From Pseudomonas haemolytica (GTDB taxonomy: Bacteria > Pseudomonadota > Gammaproteobacteria > Pseudomonadales > Pseudomonadaceae), in contig NZ_VOIW01000002.1 of assembly GCF_009659625.1 (NCBI RefSeq), forward strand, positions 682,001 to 746,000: a stretch of DNA of 64,000 nt, read 5' to 3'. The notes under the pieces were generated by a model that saw only the letters and a list, made by a program, of their open reading frames with translations, was not told the origin of the DNA and did not search any database. A program made the translations under genes and the position numbers. Shown piece after piece: positions 36,069 to 45,265 of this stretch; the first letter of the stretch is position 1; every line of letters starts with the position of its first letter.

Positions 36069-37367
36069 GTGGAAGCACATCTGTTGGAATGGCTGAACCT
36101 GAGCGTGCGCTGGGTTCACATGATCACTGGCGTCGCCTGGATCGGCGCTTCGTTCTACTTTGTCTGGCTGGAAAACAACCTTAATCGCGTCAACCCCAAG
36201 AGCGGCCTGGCCGGCGACTTGTGGGCGATCCACGGTGGCGGTATCTACCACCTGGAAAAATACAAACTGGCCCCGCCGACCATGCCGGACAACCTGCACT
36301 GGTTCAAATGGGAAGCCTACTTCACCTGGATGTCGGGCGTCGCGCTGCTGTGCGTGGTGTTCTACTGGAACCCGACGCTGTACCTGCTCGCCCCGGGCAG
36401 CAGCCTCAGTGGCACCGAAGGCGTGTTGCTGGGCATCGGCTCACTGCTCGCCGGCTGGTTCATCTACTCCTTCCTCTGCGACTCGGCCCTGGGCAAGCGC
36501 CCTGCCCTGCTCGGCTTGATCCTGTTCGTGCTGTTGATTGCCGCGGCCTACGGCTTCAGCAAGGTGTTCAGCGGCCGCGGTGCCTACCTGCACGTAGGTG
36601 CGGTGATCGGTACGATCATGGTGGGCAACGTGTTCCGCATCATCATGCCCGCCCAACGTGCGTTGGTGGCGGCCATCGCCGAGAACCGCACCCCGGACCC
36701 GGCGCTGCCAGCCAAGGGCCTGCTGCGTTCGCGGCACAACAACTACTTCACCTTGCCGGTGCTGTTCATCATGATCAGCAACCACTTCCCGAGCACCTAC
36801 GGCAGCCAGTACAACTGGCTGATCCTGGCCGGGATCGCGGTGGCGGCGGTGTTGGTAAGGCACTACTTCAACACCCGGCACAACAGCCAGAAGTATGCGT
36901 GGACCCTACCGGTAGGTGCATTGGCGATGATTTGCCTGGCGTATGTAACCGGGCCAAAACCCATGTCGAACGCACCGGAAGTTGCCAAGGCACCGGCGGC
37001 CATCGAGTACCAACCCTTGCCTGAAACAGCCCTGGGCGGTGGCTTGAAACCGGCGGCACCGGCAACTGCAGAACCTGCCCCGGCGGCGGCGCCCGCTCAA
37101 GCATCGATTGATTTTGACAAGGTGCACGGCGTGATCGAGCAACGTTGCACTGTATGCCACTCGGCCAAGCCCACCAGCCCGCTGTTCAGCACCGCACCGG
37201 CTGGGGTGATGTTCGACACCCCGGCGCAGATCCAGCAGCAGGCGGCGCGCATTCAAGCGCAGGCCGTGGCGAGCCAGATCATGCCGTTGGGCAACATTAC
37301 CCAGATGACCCAGCAGGAGCGGGATTTGATTGGCTCGTGGATCAATCAAGGAGCTCGCACCAACTGA
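36069..37367 (+). CDS. puuD: Urate hydroxylase PuuD with C-terminal cytochrome c
   Basis: A 432-residue inner-membrane enzyme that oxidises urate to 5-hydroxyisourate, coupled to the respiratory chain instead of producing peroxide like uricase. An N-terminal DUF989/urate oxidase N domain has eight or nine helices (about 10-300) with conserved His (VRWVHMITGVAW, HGGGIYHLEKYK). An Ala/Pro-rich linker (305-350) leads to a cytochrome c domain with CTVCH (heme attachment) and QIMPLGN (Met ligand). GTG start at 36069 with GAGAGG upstream. It fills the first step of the pathway, with uraH, uraD, puuE, alc and allA all in this window. Confidence 0.93.
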   Translation: MEAHLLEWLNLSVRWVHMITGVAWIGASFYFVWLENNLNRVNPKSGLAGDLWAIHGGGIYHLEKYKLAPPTMPDNLHWFKWEAYFTWMSGVALLCVVFYWNPTLYLLAPGSSLSGTEGVLLGIGSLLAGWFIYSFLCDSALGKRPALLGLILFVLLIAAAYGFSKVFSGRGAYLHVGAVIGTIMVGNVFRIIMPAQRALVAAIAENRTPDPALPAKGLLRSRHNNYFTLPVLFIMISNHFPSTYGSQYNWLILAGIAVAAVLVRHYFNTRHNSQKYAWTLPVGALAMICLAYVTGPKPMSNAPEVAKAPAAIEYQPLPETALGGGLKPAAPATAEPAPAAAPAQASIDFDKVHGVIEQRCTVCHSAKPTSPLFSTAPAGVMFDTPAQIQQQAARIQAQAVASQIMPLGNITQMTQQERDLIGSWINQGARTN

Positions 37368-37386
37368 CAGATTCACACAGTTCCAA

Positions 37387-37414
37387 TGTGGGAGGGGGCT
37401 TGCTCCCTCCCACA
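37387..37414. repeat. Single REP palindrome
   Basis: TGTGGGAGGGGGCTTGCTCC closing on itself as one hairpin, 19 bp after puuD; a REP singlet without partner, possibly stabilising the puuD transcript end. Confidence 0.85.
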
Positions 37415-37482
37415 GGGGTTCTGCTGTGTTTTGAAGATTGCGTTCCACACAACACAAAAATAAAAAAGATCCGAGGTGTTGC

Positions 37483-38829
37483 ATGACCGAGTTAGTCGAA
37501 CCGCAGATTCCCGCCGCGCCCGCCATGGTGCGGCTACCCCTCTTGCAACTGATTCTGGTAGGCCTGCAACACGTCTTGCTGATGTACGGCGGCGCCGTCG
37601 CCGTACCCCTGATCATCGGCCAGGCCGCAGGGCTAAGCCGTGAAGAAATCGCTTTCCTGATCAACGCCGACTTGCTGGTGGCCGGTATCGCCACCATGGT
37701 GCAGTCGTTCGGCATCGGCCCGGTGGGTATCCGCATGCCGGTGATGATGGGCGCCAGTTTCGCCGCCGTCGGTAGCATGGTCGCCATGGCCGGCATGCCC
37801 GGTATCGGTTTGCAGGGCATCTTCGGCGCGACCATCGCCGCCGGGTTCTTCGGCATCCTTATCGCGCCGTTCATGTCCAAGGTCGTACGCTTTTTCCCGC
37901 CGTTGGTGACCGGTACCGTGATTACCGCCATCGGCCTCTCACTGTTTCCCGTGGCCGTGAACTGGGCCGGGGGCGGCAGCGCCGCCGCCACATTCGGCTC
38001 GCCGGTGTACCTGGCGATTGCCGCCCTGGTACTGGCCACCATCCTGTTGATCAACCGTTTCATGCGCGGCTTCTGGGTGAACATCTCGGTGCTGATCGGC
38101 ATGGCGCTGGGCTACGGCTTGTGCGGCCTGCTCGGCATGGTCGACCTCAGCGGCCTGGCCCTGGCGCCGTGGGTGCAGGTGGTGACGCCGATGCACTTTG
38201 GCATGCCCACGTTCGAGCTGGCACCGATCCTGTCGATGTGCCTGGTGGTGGTGATCATCTTTGTCGAGTCCACCGGCATGTTCCTCGCCCTGGGCAAGAT
38301 CACCGGGCAGGACGTCACGCCGAAGATGCTGCGTCGCGGCTTGCTGTGTGATGCCGGTGCATCGTTTTTCGCCGGCTTCTTCAACACTTTTACCCACTCA
38401 TCCTTCGCGCAGAATATCGGCCTGGTGCAGATGACCGGCGTGCGCTGCCGCTCGGTCACGATCATGGCGGGTGCATTTTTGATTGTGCTCAGCCTGTTAC
38501 CCAAGGCCGCTTACCTGGTGGCGTCGATTCCGCCAGCGGTACTCGGCGGCGCGGCAATTGCCATGTTCGGCATGGTCGCGGCGACCGGCATCAAGATCCT
38601 GCAGGAAGCCGACATCGCCGACCGTCGCAACCAGTTGCTGGTGGCGGTGAGCATCGGCATGGGGCTGATTCCCGTGGTGCGCCCGGAGTTCTTCGCGCAA
38701 TTACCGCTGTGGATGAGCCCGATTACCCACAGCGGCATCGCCATGGCCACCCTCAGCGCGTTGTCGCTGAACATACTGTTCAACATCCTCGGCGGCGCTG
38801 AACGCCCCGAAGTCGCCCATACGCATTGA
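37483..38829 (+). CDS. NCS2-family xanthine/urate permease
   Basis: A 448-residue permease with 14 predicted helices of the nucleobase:cation symporter-2 family (XanQ/UacT/PucJ side). Motifs: the QHVLLMYGGAVAVPLI TM1 segment, MGASFAAVG, a VVIIFVESTGMFLALG helix with the substrate-binding Glu, NTFTHSSFAQNIGLVQMTGVRCR (signature QNxGxxxxTGVxSR-like). A urate or xanthine substrate is inferred from its place after puuD. ATG at 37483 with GAGG. This is the second purine permease in the window, from a different subgroup than the 24.8-kb gene. Confidence 0.92.
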   Translation: MTELVEPQIPAAPAMVRLPLLQLILVGLQHVLLMYGGAVAVPLIIGQAAGLSREEIAFLINADLLVAGIATMVQSFGIGPVGIRMPVMMGASFAAVGSMVAMAGMPGIGLQGIFGATIAAGFFGILIAPFMSKVVRFFPPLVTGTVITAIGLSLFPVAVNWAGGGSAAATFGSPVYLAIAALVLATILLINRFMRGFWVNISVLIGMALGYGLCGLLGMVDLSGLALAPWVQVVTPMHFGMPTFELAPILSMCLVVVIIFVESTGMFLALGKITGQDVTPKMLRRGLLCDAGASFFAGFFNTFTHSSFAQNIGLVQMTGVRCRSVTIMAGAFLIVLSLLPKAAYLVASIPPAVLGGAAIAMFGMVAATGIKILQEADIADRRNQLLVAVSIGMGLIPVVRPEFFAQLPLWMSPITHSGIAMATLSALSLNILFNILGGAERPEVAHTH

Positions 38830-39142
38830 TTCACCTGTTACACCGACAACAAAAATAATAACGAACAGGTAACACCGTATGCACGCCATTCACCCGGGGC
38901 CGGCCACACACCGCGCCCCATTCTTGCCCCACGCGCTCTGTTACAGCGCACTTGAGCCCAGGCCTGGGAGCCAGTATTCTCCGCGCCCGCTCGAATCGAC
39001 TCAAAAAAAAACAGCGAATGTAAAAGCTGACTTCAAGGCCAACTTATCCCGGCCTGATGTTGGCTGCCAAAGTGCGCAAAAGTCCTCTGAATTCGACTGC
39101 ATCCCTTGCAGCCGACGGGGATTTTTTGGTTTTTCAAACACC
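38830..39142. other. Long upstream region of tsx with two inverted repeats
   Basis: About 310 bp without a credible gene. ACCTGTT (38833-38839) and AACAGGT (38864-38870) form a long-loop inverted repeat just after the permease stop. GCGCT-CTGTTAC-AGCGC at 38933-38949 is a dyad about 200 bp upstream of the sigma-54-like promoter, the distance expected of an enhancer-binding activator. Both are unproven. Confidence 0.45.
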
Positions 39143-39159
39143 TTGGCGCAGCTCTTGCT
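39143..39159 (+). promoter_or_regulatory. Sigma-54 (-24/-12) promoter of tsx
   Basis: TTGGCGCAGCTCTTGCT matches the consensus TTGGCACG-N4-TTGCW, with GG at 39145-39146 and GC at 39157-39158 exactly 10 bases apart. Transcription would start near 39170, leaving a leader of about 100 bases. Confidence 0.72.
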
Positions 39160-39270
39160 AAAAGCATTAAAGCTGACCGAACAGACGATTTTTGCAGCGA
39201 ACCAAAAGGCGCCATACCAGAGCGCCTGCGTAGAAGAAAAACCATAAAACTTTAACTCGGGAGCAACCGA

Positions 39271-40056
39271 ATGAAACCTATGTTCAAAGGCCTGATGCTG
39301 GCGGGATCCCTGCTGGCCGGTGGCCAGGCCGTGGCCGGTGACTTGTTGCAGTGGCAGAACAACAGCCTGACTTACCTGTGGGGCAAGAGCTTTACCGTCA
39401 ACCCACAGATCCAGCAAACCGTCACCTTCGAACATGCCGACGCATGGAAGTACGGCGACAACTTCTTCTTCCTCGACCGTATCTTTTACAACGGCAAGGA
39501 AGACGGCAACGTGGGTCCGAATACTTATTACGGCGAGTTCAGCCCGCGTTTGTCATTCGGCAAGATCTTCGATAAAGACCTGTCATTCGGCCCGATCAAG
39601 GATGTGCTGCTGGCGTTCACCTACGAGTTCGGCGAAGGCGATAACGAATCGTACCTGGTCGGCCCGGCCTTCGACTTGAACATCCCCGGCTTCGATTACT
39701 TCCAGCTGAACTTCTACCAGCGCCAGACCGAAGGCAATCGCCCGGGTGACGGTGTCTGGCAGATCACCCCGGTTTGGTCGTACACCATTCCCGTGGGCAA
39801 CTCCGACGTGCTGATCGACGGCTTCATGGATTGGGTGGTGGATAACGACAAGAACGCCCGTGGCACTTATCACGCCAACTTGCACTTCAACCCGCAGGTC
39901 AAATACGACCTGGGTAAAGCGCTGCATTGGGGCGACAAGCAGTTGTATGTAGGTTTTGAATACGACTACTGGAAGAACAAGTACGGGATTGAAGACAGCG
40001 GCGCTTTCAAGACGACTCAGGACACGGCGAGCTTCCTGGTCAAGTACCACTTCTGA
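39271..40056 (+). CDS. tsx: Tsx-like nucleoside-specific outer-membrane channel
   Basis: A 261-residue outer-membrane beta-barrel with a Sec signal peptide (cleavage after GGQAVAG, about residue 22), alternating amphipathic strands and a terminal Phe (VKYHF), the usual BAM recognition. LLQWQNNSLTYLWGKSFTVNP and the YGEFSPRLS stretch match the Tsx/OmpK family that lets nucleosides or related compounds through. GGGAG before the ATG. Its place at the end of the urate cluster suggests uptake of purines; a sigma-54-like promoter upstream implies control by nitrogen or substrate-responsive activator. Confidence 0.88.
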   Translation: MKPMFKGLMLAGSLLAGGQAVAGDLLQWQNNSLTYLWGKSFTVNPQIQQTVTFEHADAWKYGDNFFFLDRIFYNGKEDGNVGPNTYYGEFSPRLSFGKIFDKDLSFGPIKDVLLAFTYEFGEGDNESYLVGPAFDLNIPGFDYFQLNFYQRQTEGNRPGDGVWQITPVWSYTIPVGNSDVLIDGFMDWVVDNDKNARGTYHANLHFNPQVKYDLGKALHWGDKQLYVGFEYDYWKNKYGIEDSGAFKTTQDTASFLVKYHF

Positions 40057-40072
40057 TTGAACACAGCAGTTC

Positions 40073-40106
40073 AAATGTGGGAGGGGGCTTGCCCCCTCCC
40101 ACATTT
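40073..40106. repeat. Single REP palindrome
   Basis: A near-perfect 34-bp palindrome AAATGTGGGAGGGGGC/complement between tsx and the convergent patatin gene, touching the latter's stop codon; likely functions as terminator for both. Confidence 0.88.
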
Positions 40107-41253
40107 AGCTCAGTGTCAGGCCCAGAAACCGGGTTATTTCCTCACGCTTGGCCAACGCATCCTTGCGGCCCAGTTCAATCAACTCACTGCAATACCCAGC
40201 CTCGAACAACAAGTAACTCAACACCCCCGCCCCGCTCGTCTTCGTCGCCCCCGGGCCACGCAAGAACAAGCGCAACGCCGCGGGCAATTCCTGACGATGC
40301 CGTGCAGCGATTTCATCGATGGGTTGGCTGGGTGCAATCACCAGCACTTCCACCGGCGCCAGGCCCTGTACCGCTGCATCAGCAGGCACGACACGACTGA
40401 ACTGGTTCAAGCGCTCCAGCAGTTCGATATCGCTTTCCAGGCTGTCGATGAATGTGCTGTTGAGCATGTGCCCGCCGATTTGCGCCAGGGTCGGTTCCTG
40501 GCCGGTGTAGGTGCGTTGCATCGAAGGCTCATTGCCCCGTGGGTTGCCACTCACGCCGACCACCAACACGCGGCTGGCCCCAAGGTGCAAGGCCGGGCTG
40601 ATGGGCGCCGACTGCCGCACCGCGCCATCGCCGAAATACTCCTGATCGAGCTTGACCGGGGCGAACAGCAGCGGGATCGCCGAACTCGCCAGCAGGTGGT
40701 CCACCGTCAATTGGGTCGGCACGCCGATCCGCCGATGGCGCAGCCAGGCATCGATGGTGCCGCCGCCTTGATAAAAGGTCACGGCTTGCCCGGACTCGTA
40801 ACCAAAGGCCGTTACCGCCACCGCCTGCAGATGCTTGCGGCGGATGGCCTCGTCGATGCCGTCCAGGTTCAAGCGCGCTTGCAGCAGGTCGCGTAGCGGC
40901 GAACTGTTGAGCAGCGCCACCGGCACCTGGGCGCCGAAGCCCAACAGGCTGTGGGTCAGGAAGCGGCTCGCCTGGCGGATCACCCCCGGCCAGTCGCTGC
41001 GCAGCACCTGATGGCTGCGAAAGCCCTGCCAGAATGCCGTCAGCCGTTGGATAGCCGCGCAGAAATCGGTGGCCCCACTGGCCAGACTCACCGCATTGAT
41101 CGCACCAGCGGACGTGCCGACGATCACCGGGAAAGGATTCGGCGCCCCAGGCGGCAGCAACTCGGCAATCGCCGCCAGCACCCCCACCTGATACGCCGCT
41201 CGCGCCCCGCCGCCGGAAAGAATCAAGCCTGTGACCGGTTCAACTGGGCGCAT
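40105..41253 (-). CDS. Patatin-like phospholipase
   Basis: A 382-residue patatin-fold lipid acyl hydrolase. The oxyanion GGGARA (about 12-18), nucleophile GTSAG (Ser near 48) and the DGA of the Ser-Asp dyad (EYFGDGAVRQ) are intact. No signal peptide or secretion domain, so it is an intracellular enzyme rather than an ExoU- or PlpD-type secreted one. The C-terminal 100 residues are helical and conserved with Pseudomonas orthologues located beside lpxL. Substrate unknown. Confidence 0.88.
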   Translation of the reverse strand: MRPVEPVTGLILSGGGARAAYQVGVLAAIAELLPPGAPNPFPVIVGTSAGAINAVSLASGATDFCAAIQRLTAFWQGFRSHQVLRSDWPGVIRQASRFLTHSLLGFGAQVPVALLNSSPLRDLLQARLNLDGIDEAIRRKHLQAVAVTAFGYESGQAVTFYQGGGTIDAWLRHRRIGVPTQLTVDHLLASSAIPLLFAPVKLDQEYFGDGAVRQSAPISPALHLGASRVLVVGVSGNPRGNEPSMQRTYTGQEPTLAQIGGHMLNSTFIDSLESDIELLERLNQFSRVVPADAAVQGLAPVEVLVIAPSQPIDEIAARHRQELPAALRLFLRGPGATKTSGAGVLSYLLFEAGYCSELIELGRKDALAKREEITRFLGLTLS

Positions 41254-41283
41254 TGCGTCACTCCATGTGGGGTAAATCAGCTC

Positions 41284-42219
41284 TTATCGACGGCGTTTTT
41301 CGTACAACTTGGGTTCACCCGCAGGCCGGCTCTTGAAGCGGCGGTGGGTCCACAGGTATTGCTCGGGGCAGTCGCGCACCGAGGCTTCGACCCATTGGTT
41401 GATGCGCAGGCAGTCGATTTCGTCGGTTTCCCCTGGGAAGTCGGTCAACGGCGGATGGATCACCAAGCGGTAACCACTGCCATCGGCCAGGCGCTCCTGG
41501 GTGAACGGCACTACGAGCGCCTTGCCCAGGCGGGCGAACTTGCTGGTGGCGGTGACGGTGGCGGCCTGGATGCCGAACAGCGGCACGAAGATGCTTTGCT
41601 TGGCGCCGTAATCCTGGTCCGGTGCGTACCAGATGGCCCGGCCGGCACGCAGCAGCTTGAGCATGCCGCGCACGTCGTCACGCTCCACGGCCAGGGAATC
41701 GAGGTTATGGCGTTCGCGGCCACGGCGCTGGATAAAGTCGAACAGCGGGTTGCCGTGTTCGCGGTACATGCCATCGATGGTGTGTTTCTGCCCGAGCAGG
41801 GCCGCGCCGATTTCCAGGGTGGTGAAGTGCAAGGCCATGAGGATCACGCCCTTGCCTTCCAACTGCGCCTGCTTGAGGTGTTCGAGCCCTTCGACATGGG
41901 CCAGGCGTGCCAGGCGTGGCTTGGGCCACCACCAGCTCATGGCCATTTCAAAGAAGGCGATGCCGGTGGAGGCGAAATTTTCCTTGAGCAGGCGTTTACG
42001 TTCCTTGGCGGATTTTTCCGGGAAGCACAGCTCAAGGTTGCGGGCCGCGATACGGCGGCGATCACCCGCCACGCGGTACATGCCCGCGCCCAGCAGGCGA
42101 CCAATGGTCAACAGCGCCCGGTACGGCAACTGGGTGACCAGCCACAACAGGCCGAGCCCCAGCCATAGCAGCCAAAAACGCGGATGAAAAAATACAGCTC
42201 GAAAACGCGGGCGATCCAT
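41284..42219 (-). CDS. lpxL: Lipid A acyltransferase LpxL/HtrB
   Basis: A 311-residue inner-membrane acyltransferase that adds a secondary laurate-type chain to lipid A. One N-terminal transmembrane helix (about 15-35, [16 protein letters not shown]) anchors it; the catalytic HX4E is HFTTLE, and a YAPDQDYG motif is conserved. ATG at 42219 is preferred over an upstream TTG. Divergent from minC. The pairing with minC and rluA matches the P. aeruginosa htrB1 locus as I recall it. Confidence 0.93.
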   Translation of the reverse strand: MDRPRFRAVFFHPRFWLLWLGLGLLWLVTQLPYRALLTIGRLLGAGMYRVAGDRRRIAARNLELCFPEKSAKERKRLLKENFASTGIAFFEMAMSWWWPKPRLARLAHVEGLEHLKQAQLEGKGVILMALHFTTLEIGAALLGQKHTIDGMYREHGNPLFDFIQRRGRERHNLDSLAVERDDVRGMLKLLRAGRAIWYAPDQDYGAKQSIFVPLFGIQAATVTATSKFARLGKALVVPFTQERLADGSGYRLVIHPPLTDFPGETDEIDCLRINQWVEASVRDCPEQYLWTHRRFKSRPAGEPKLYEKRRR

Positions 42220-42338
42220 TACAGATTCCGGTAAAGACAAGGGCCGCGCATTCTACAACGGTTCGACTCGGCTTGCGGCGGGTGAGTGTTCTCGTTATAA
42301 GTCTCGACACTTTTCGTGACAAGCCGCTTTCGCCGACC

Positions 42339-43076
42339 ATGAGCCAAACCGAACCGCTAGACCAAGATCCCGTGTTCCAGCTGAAAGGCAGCATGCTCGC
42401 CATTACCGTGCTGGAACTGGCCCGCAACGACCTCGATGCCCTGGACCGCCAGTTGGCCGCCAAGGTCGCCCTGGCGCCGAACTTTTTCAACAATGCCCCG
42501 CTGGTACTCGCCCTAGACAAACTGCCGGCCGGCCAAGGTGCGATTGATTTGCCCGGGCTGATGCGTGTGTGTCGCTCCCATGGCTTGCGTACCCTGGCGA
42601 TTCGCGCCAGCCGCATCGAAGACATCGCCGCCGCCATCGCCATTGAACTGCCAGTACTGCCACCGTCCGGCGCCCGTGAGCGTCCGCTGGAACCATTGGT
42701 CGGTGAAGAGAAGAAAAAACCGGAAAAACCACCCGAGCCTGCGATCAAGCCTACAAAGATCATCACCTCGCCGGTACGCGGCGGGCAGCAGATTTACGCC
42801 CAGGGTGGCGACCTTGTGGTGATCTCCTCGGTCAGCCCGGGGGCGGAACTTCTTGCCGATGGCAATATCCATGTATACGGCCCGATGCGCGGACGTGCCC
42901 TCGCCGGCATCAAGGGCGATACCAAGGCCCGTATTTTTTGCCAGCAGTTGACCGCTGAGCTAGTGTCCATCGCAGGCCAGTACAAGGTTTCAGAAGATTT
43001 GCGCCGTGATCCGCTGTGGGGGGCTTCGGTGCAGGTCAACCTGTCGGGCGATGTGTTGAACATCATCCGTCTTTAA
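42339..43076 (+). CDS. minC: Septum-site-determining protein MinC
   Basis: A 245-residue inhibitor of FtsZ ring formation at the poles. The N-terminal domain (about 1-105) contacts FtsZ; a charged Lys/Pro linker ([18 protein letters not shown]) leads to the C-terminal beta-helix ([20 protein letters not shown]...[25 protein letters not shown]) that binds MinD. ATG at 42339 is chosen by family length. It is 200 bp upstream of minD, so minDE may also have their own promoter. Confidence 0.95.
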   Translation: MSQTEPLDQDPVFQLKGSMLAITVLELARNDLDALDRQLAAKVALAPNFFNNAPLVLALDKLPAGQGAIDLPGLMRVCRSHGLRTLAIRASRIEDIAAAIAIELPVLPPSGARERPLEPLVGEEKKKPEKPPEPAIKPTKIITSPVRGGQQIYAQGGDLVVISSVSPGAELLADGNIHVYGPMRGRALAGIKGDTKARIFCQQLTAELVSIAGQYKVSEDLRRDPLWGASVQVNLSGDVLNIIRL

Positions 43077-43276
43077 CGGATACTGCCGCATTTTCCAAGC
43101 ATCTCTAGACTCTGATAGCAAAGCGAAACCGGCAAGACTTGTGTAGGAATATTTGGAAGTTAGTGTCTCCCTACGGAAACACCATCTTTTTCCTACAAGG
43201 GCTGTCCGCCTGCAGCGAGTTCCAAGAGATGTTTTTCAGGGACTGAAAAGTCCTTTTTCCTTAGGGGTGAAACACC

Positions 43277-44089
43277 TTGGCCAAGATTCTCGTGGTTACA
43301 TCCGGCAAGGGTGGTGTGGGTAAGACCACCACCAGCGCCGCTATCGGTACCGGCCTCGCTCTGCGCGGCCACAAGACAGTCATCGTCGACTTCGACGTCG
43401 GTTTGCGTAACCTCGACCTGATCATGGGCTGCGAGCGCCGCGTGGTGTACGACTTCGTCAACGTGGTGAACGGCGAAGCCAACCTGCAACAGGCCCTGAT
43501 CAAGGACAAGCGCCTTGAGAACCTGTACGTGCTGGCCGCCAGCCAGACCCGTGACAAAGACGCGCTGACCAAAGAAGGCGTGGGCAAAGTCCTCGCTGAG
43601 CTGAAAGAAACCTTCGAATACGTAGTGTGCGATTCCCCGGCGGGTATCGAAACCGGCGCTCACCTGGCGATGTACTTCGCCGATGAAGCCATCGTGGTAA
43701 CCAACCCGGAAGTTTCCTCGGTACGTGACTCGGACCGCATGCTCGGCCTGCTGGCCAGCAAGTCCAAGCGCGCCGAAGAAGGCCAGGACCCGATCAAGGA
43801 GCACCTGCTGCTCACCCGCTACAACCCTGAGCGCGTCAGCAATGGCGAAATGCTCGGCGTTGAAGACGTGAAGGAAATCCTCGCAGTGACCCTGCTGGGC
43901 GTGATTCCGGAATCCCAGGCCGTACTGAAGGCATCCAACCAGGGTGTGCCGGTGATTCTTGACGACCAGAGCGACGCCGGCCAGGCGTACAGCGATGCAG
44001 TGGATCGCTTGCTGGGCAAGACCGTGGAACACCGCTTCCTCGATGTTAAGAAGAAGGGATTCTTCGAGCGTATCTTTGGAGGCAACTAA
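43277..44089 (+). CDS. minD: Septum-site-determining ATPase MinD
   Basis: A 270-residue peripheral membrane ATPase that recruits MinC to the membrane and oscillates with MinE. The deviant Walker A KGGVGKTT (11-18), VIVDFDVGLRN and the switch DSPAGIE are canonical; the C-terminal amphipathic membrane-targeting helix KKGFFERIFGGN is present. Start is TTG at 43277 (MAKILVVTSG) with AGGGG upstream. Followed by minE after 3 bp. Confidence 0.97.
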   Translation: MAKILVVTSGKGGVGKTTTSAAIGTGLALRGHKTVIVDFDVGLRNLDLIMGCERRVVYDFVNVVNGEANLQQALIKDKRLENLYVLAASQTRDKDALTKEGVGKVLAELKETFEYVVCDSPAGIETGAHLAMYFADEAIVVTNPEVSSVRDSDRMLGLLASKSKRAEEGQDPIKEHLLLTRYNPERVSNGEMLGVEDVKEILAVTLLGVIPESQAVLKASNQGVPVILDDQSDAGQAYSDAVDRLLGKTVEHRFLDVKKKGFFERIFGGN

Positions 44090-44092
44090 ACA

Positions 44093-44347
44093 ATGAAATT
44101 TCTCGACTTCTTTCGCGCCAACAAAAAGCCAAGTACCGCGTCGGTAGCGAAAGAGCGTCTACAGATCATCGTGGCGCACGAACGCGGCCAACGCAGCACG
44201 CCGGACTACCTGCCAGCCTTGCAGAAGGAACTGGTCGAGGTGATCCGCAAGTACGTCAATATCGGCAACGATGACGTGCATGTCGCCCTGGAAAATGACG
44301 GCAGTTGCTCGATTCTGGAACTCAATATCACCCTGCCCGATCGTTGA
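44093..44347 (+). CDS. minE: Cell division topological specificity factor MinE
   Basis: An 84-residue activator of MinD ATPase. N-terminal membrane-binding [12 protein letters not shown], the MinD-contact helix [12 protein letters not shown] and C-terminal topological specificity domain are present at family length. Three bases after minD with GGAGG before its ATG, so co-transcribed. Confidence 0.97.
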   Translation: MKFLDFFRANKKPSTASVAKERLQIIVAHERGQRSTPDYLPALQKELVEVIRKYVNIGNDDVHVALENDGSCSILELNITLPDR

Positions 44348-44362
44348 TCGAAAGGGCGGTCG

Positions 44363-44422
44363 CCACGGCGGCTCGGTCACCTTGATCCCTTTTCGGGAAC
44401 CGGGTGGGCGAGCCGCCGTTGG
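44363..44422. other. Long hairpin between minE and rluA
   Basis: CGGCGGCTCG and CGAGCCGCCG pair across a 35-base inner part that itself holds TCCC/GGGA. No T-run follows, so it may attenuate or stabilise rather than terminate transcription from minE into rluA, whose start is 21 bp away. Confidence 0.6.
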
Positions 44423-44443
44423 CGTTTGTTACGAGGCTGTTTA

Positions 44444-45079
44444 ATGCCGCTGTCCAATATCCATATCCTGCATCAGGACGACGCTGTCCTGGTGGTGAAC
44501 AAGCCAACCCTGCTGCTCTCGGTGCCGGGTCGCGCCGACGACAACAAGGACTGCCTGATTACCCGCCTGCAGGAAAACGGTTACCCCGAGGCCCGCATCG
44601 TCCATCGCCTGGACTGGGAAACCTCGGGGATCATCCTGCTGGCCCGGGACGCCGATACCCACCGCGAACTGTCCCGCCAGTTTCATGACCGCGAAACCGA
44701 AAAAGCCTACACCGCCTTGGCCTGGGGTCAGCCGGAACTGGACAGCGGCAGCATCGACCTGCCCCTGCGCTACGACCCGCCGACCAAGCCACGCCATGTG
44801 GTGGACCACGAGTTCGGCAAGCACGCGCTGACCTTCTGGAAAGTGCTGGAGCGTTGCGGCGACTGGTGCCGGGTAGAGCTGACACCGATCACCGGGCGTT
44901 CGCATCAGTTACGTGTGCACATGTTGTCTATCGGGCATCCGTTGCTCGGTGATGGTTTGTATGCCCATGAACAGGCCCTGGCCGCCTGGCCCCGCCTGTG
45001 CCTGCATGCGAGCATGCTGAGTTTCACTCATCCGCAAAGCGGCGAGCGTTTGCGCTTCGAGTGCCCTGCCCCGTTCTAG
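44444..45079 (+). CDS. rluA: 23S rRNA/tRNA pseudouridine synthase RluA
   Basis: A 211-residue pseudouridine synthase (RluA family, for 23S rRNA position 746 and tRNA position 32 in E. coli). The catalytic motif HRLDWETSGIIL contains the active Asp; GRSHQLRVHM is motif III. Length is that of RluA, shorter than RluC/D, with no S4 domain. ATG at 44444 follows GAGG. Downstream of minCDE in the same direction. Confidence 0.93.
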   Translation: MPLSNIHILHQDDAVLVVNKPTLLLSVPGRADDNKDCLITRLQENGYPEARIVHRLDWETSGIILLARDADTHRELSRQFHDRETEKAYTALAWGQPELDSGSIDLPLRYDPPTKPRHVVDHEFGKHALTFWKVLERCGDWCRVELTPITGRSHQLRVHMLSIGHPLLGDGLYAHEQALAAWPRLCLHASMLSFTHPQSGERLRFECPAPF

Positions 45080-45100
45080 AATTGGCAATACAATCAAAAC

Positions 45101-45190
45101 TGTGGGAGGGGGCTTGCTCCCGATGGCGGAGTGTCAGTCACTGAATCTGTTGACTGACCCACCGCATCGCGAGCAAGCCCCCTCCCACAT
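45101..45190. repeat. REPIN (GGGGGCTTGCTCCC type)
   Basis: Paired REPs with a 45-bp spacer between rluA and the M18 peptidase gene; one arm is a hybrid ending GCATCGCGAGC rather than GGGAGC. Confidence 0.9.
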
Positions 45191-45265
45191 TCAGTTCTGT
45201 GTCAGTTCTAGACACCGAGTCAAACCAATACGGTAAACTCCGCGCATTGCTGTCTGGAGCTACTT

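Noticed and set aside
38879..39247. 122-residue frame upstream of tsx
   Set aside because: Overlaps the sigma-54-like promoter, lacks a ribosome site and shows no protein-like composition.
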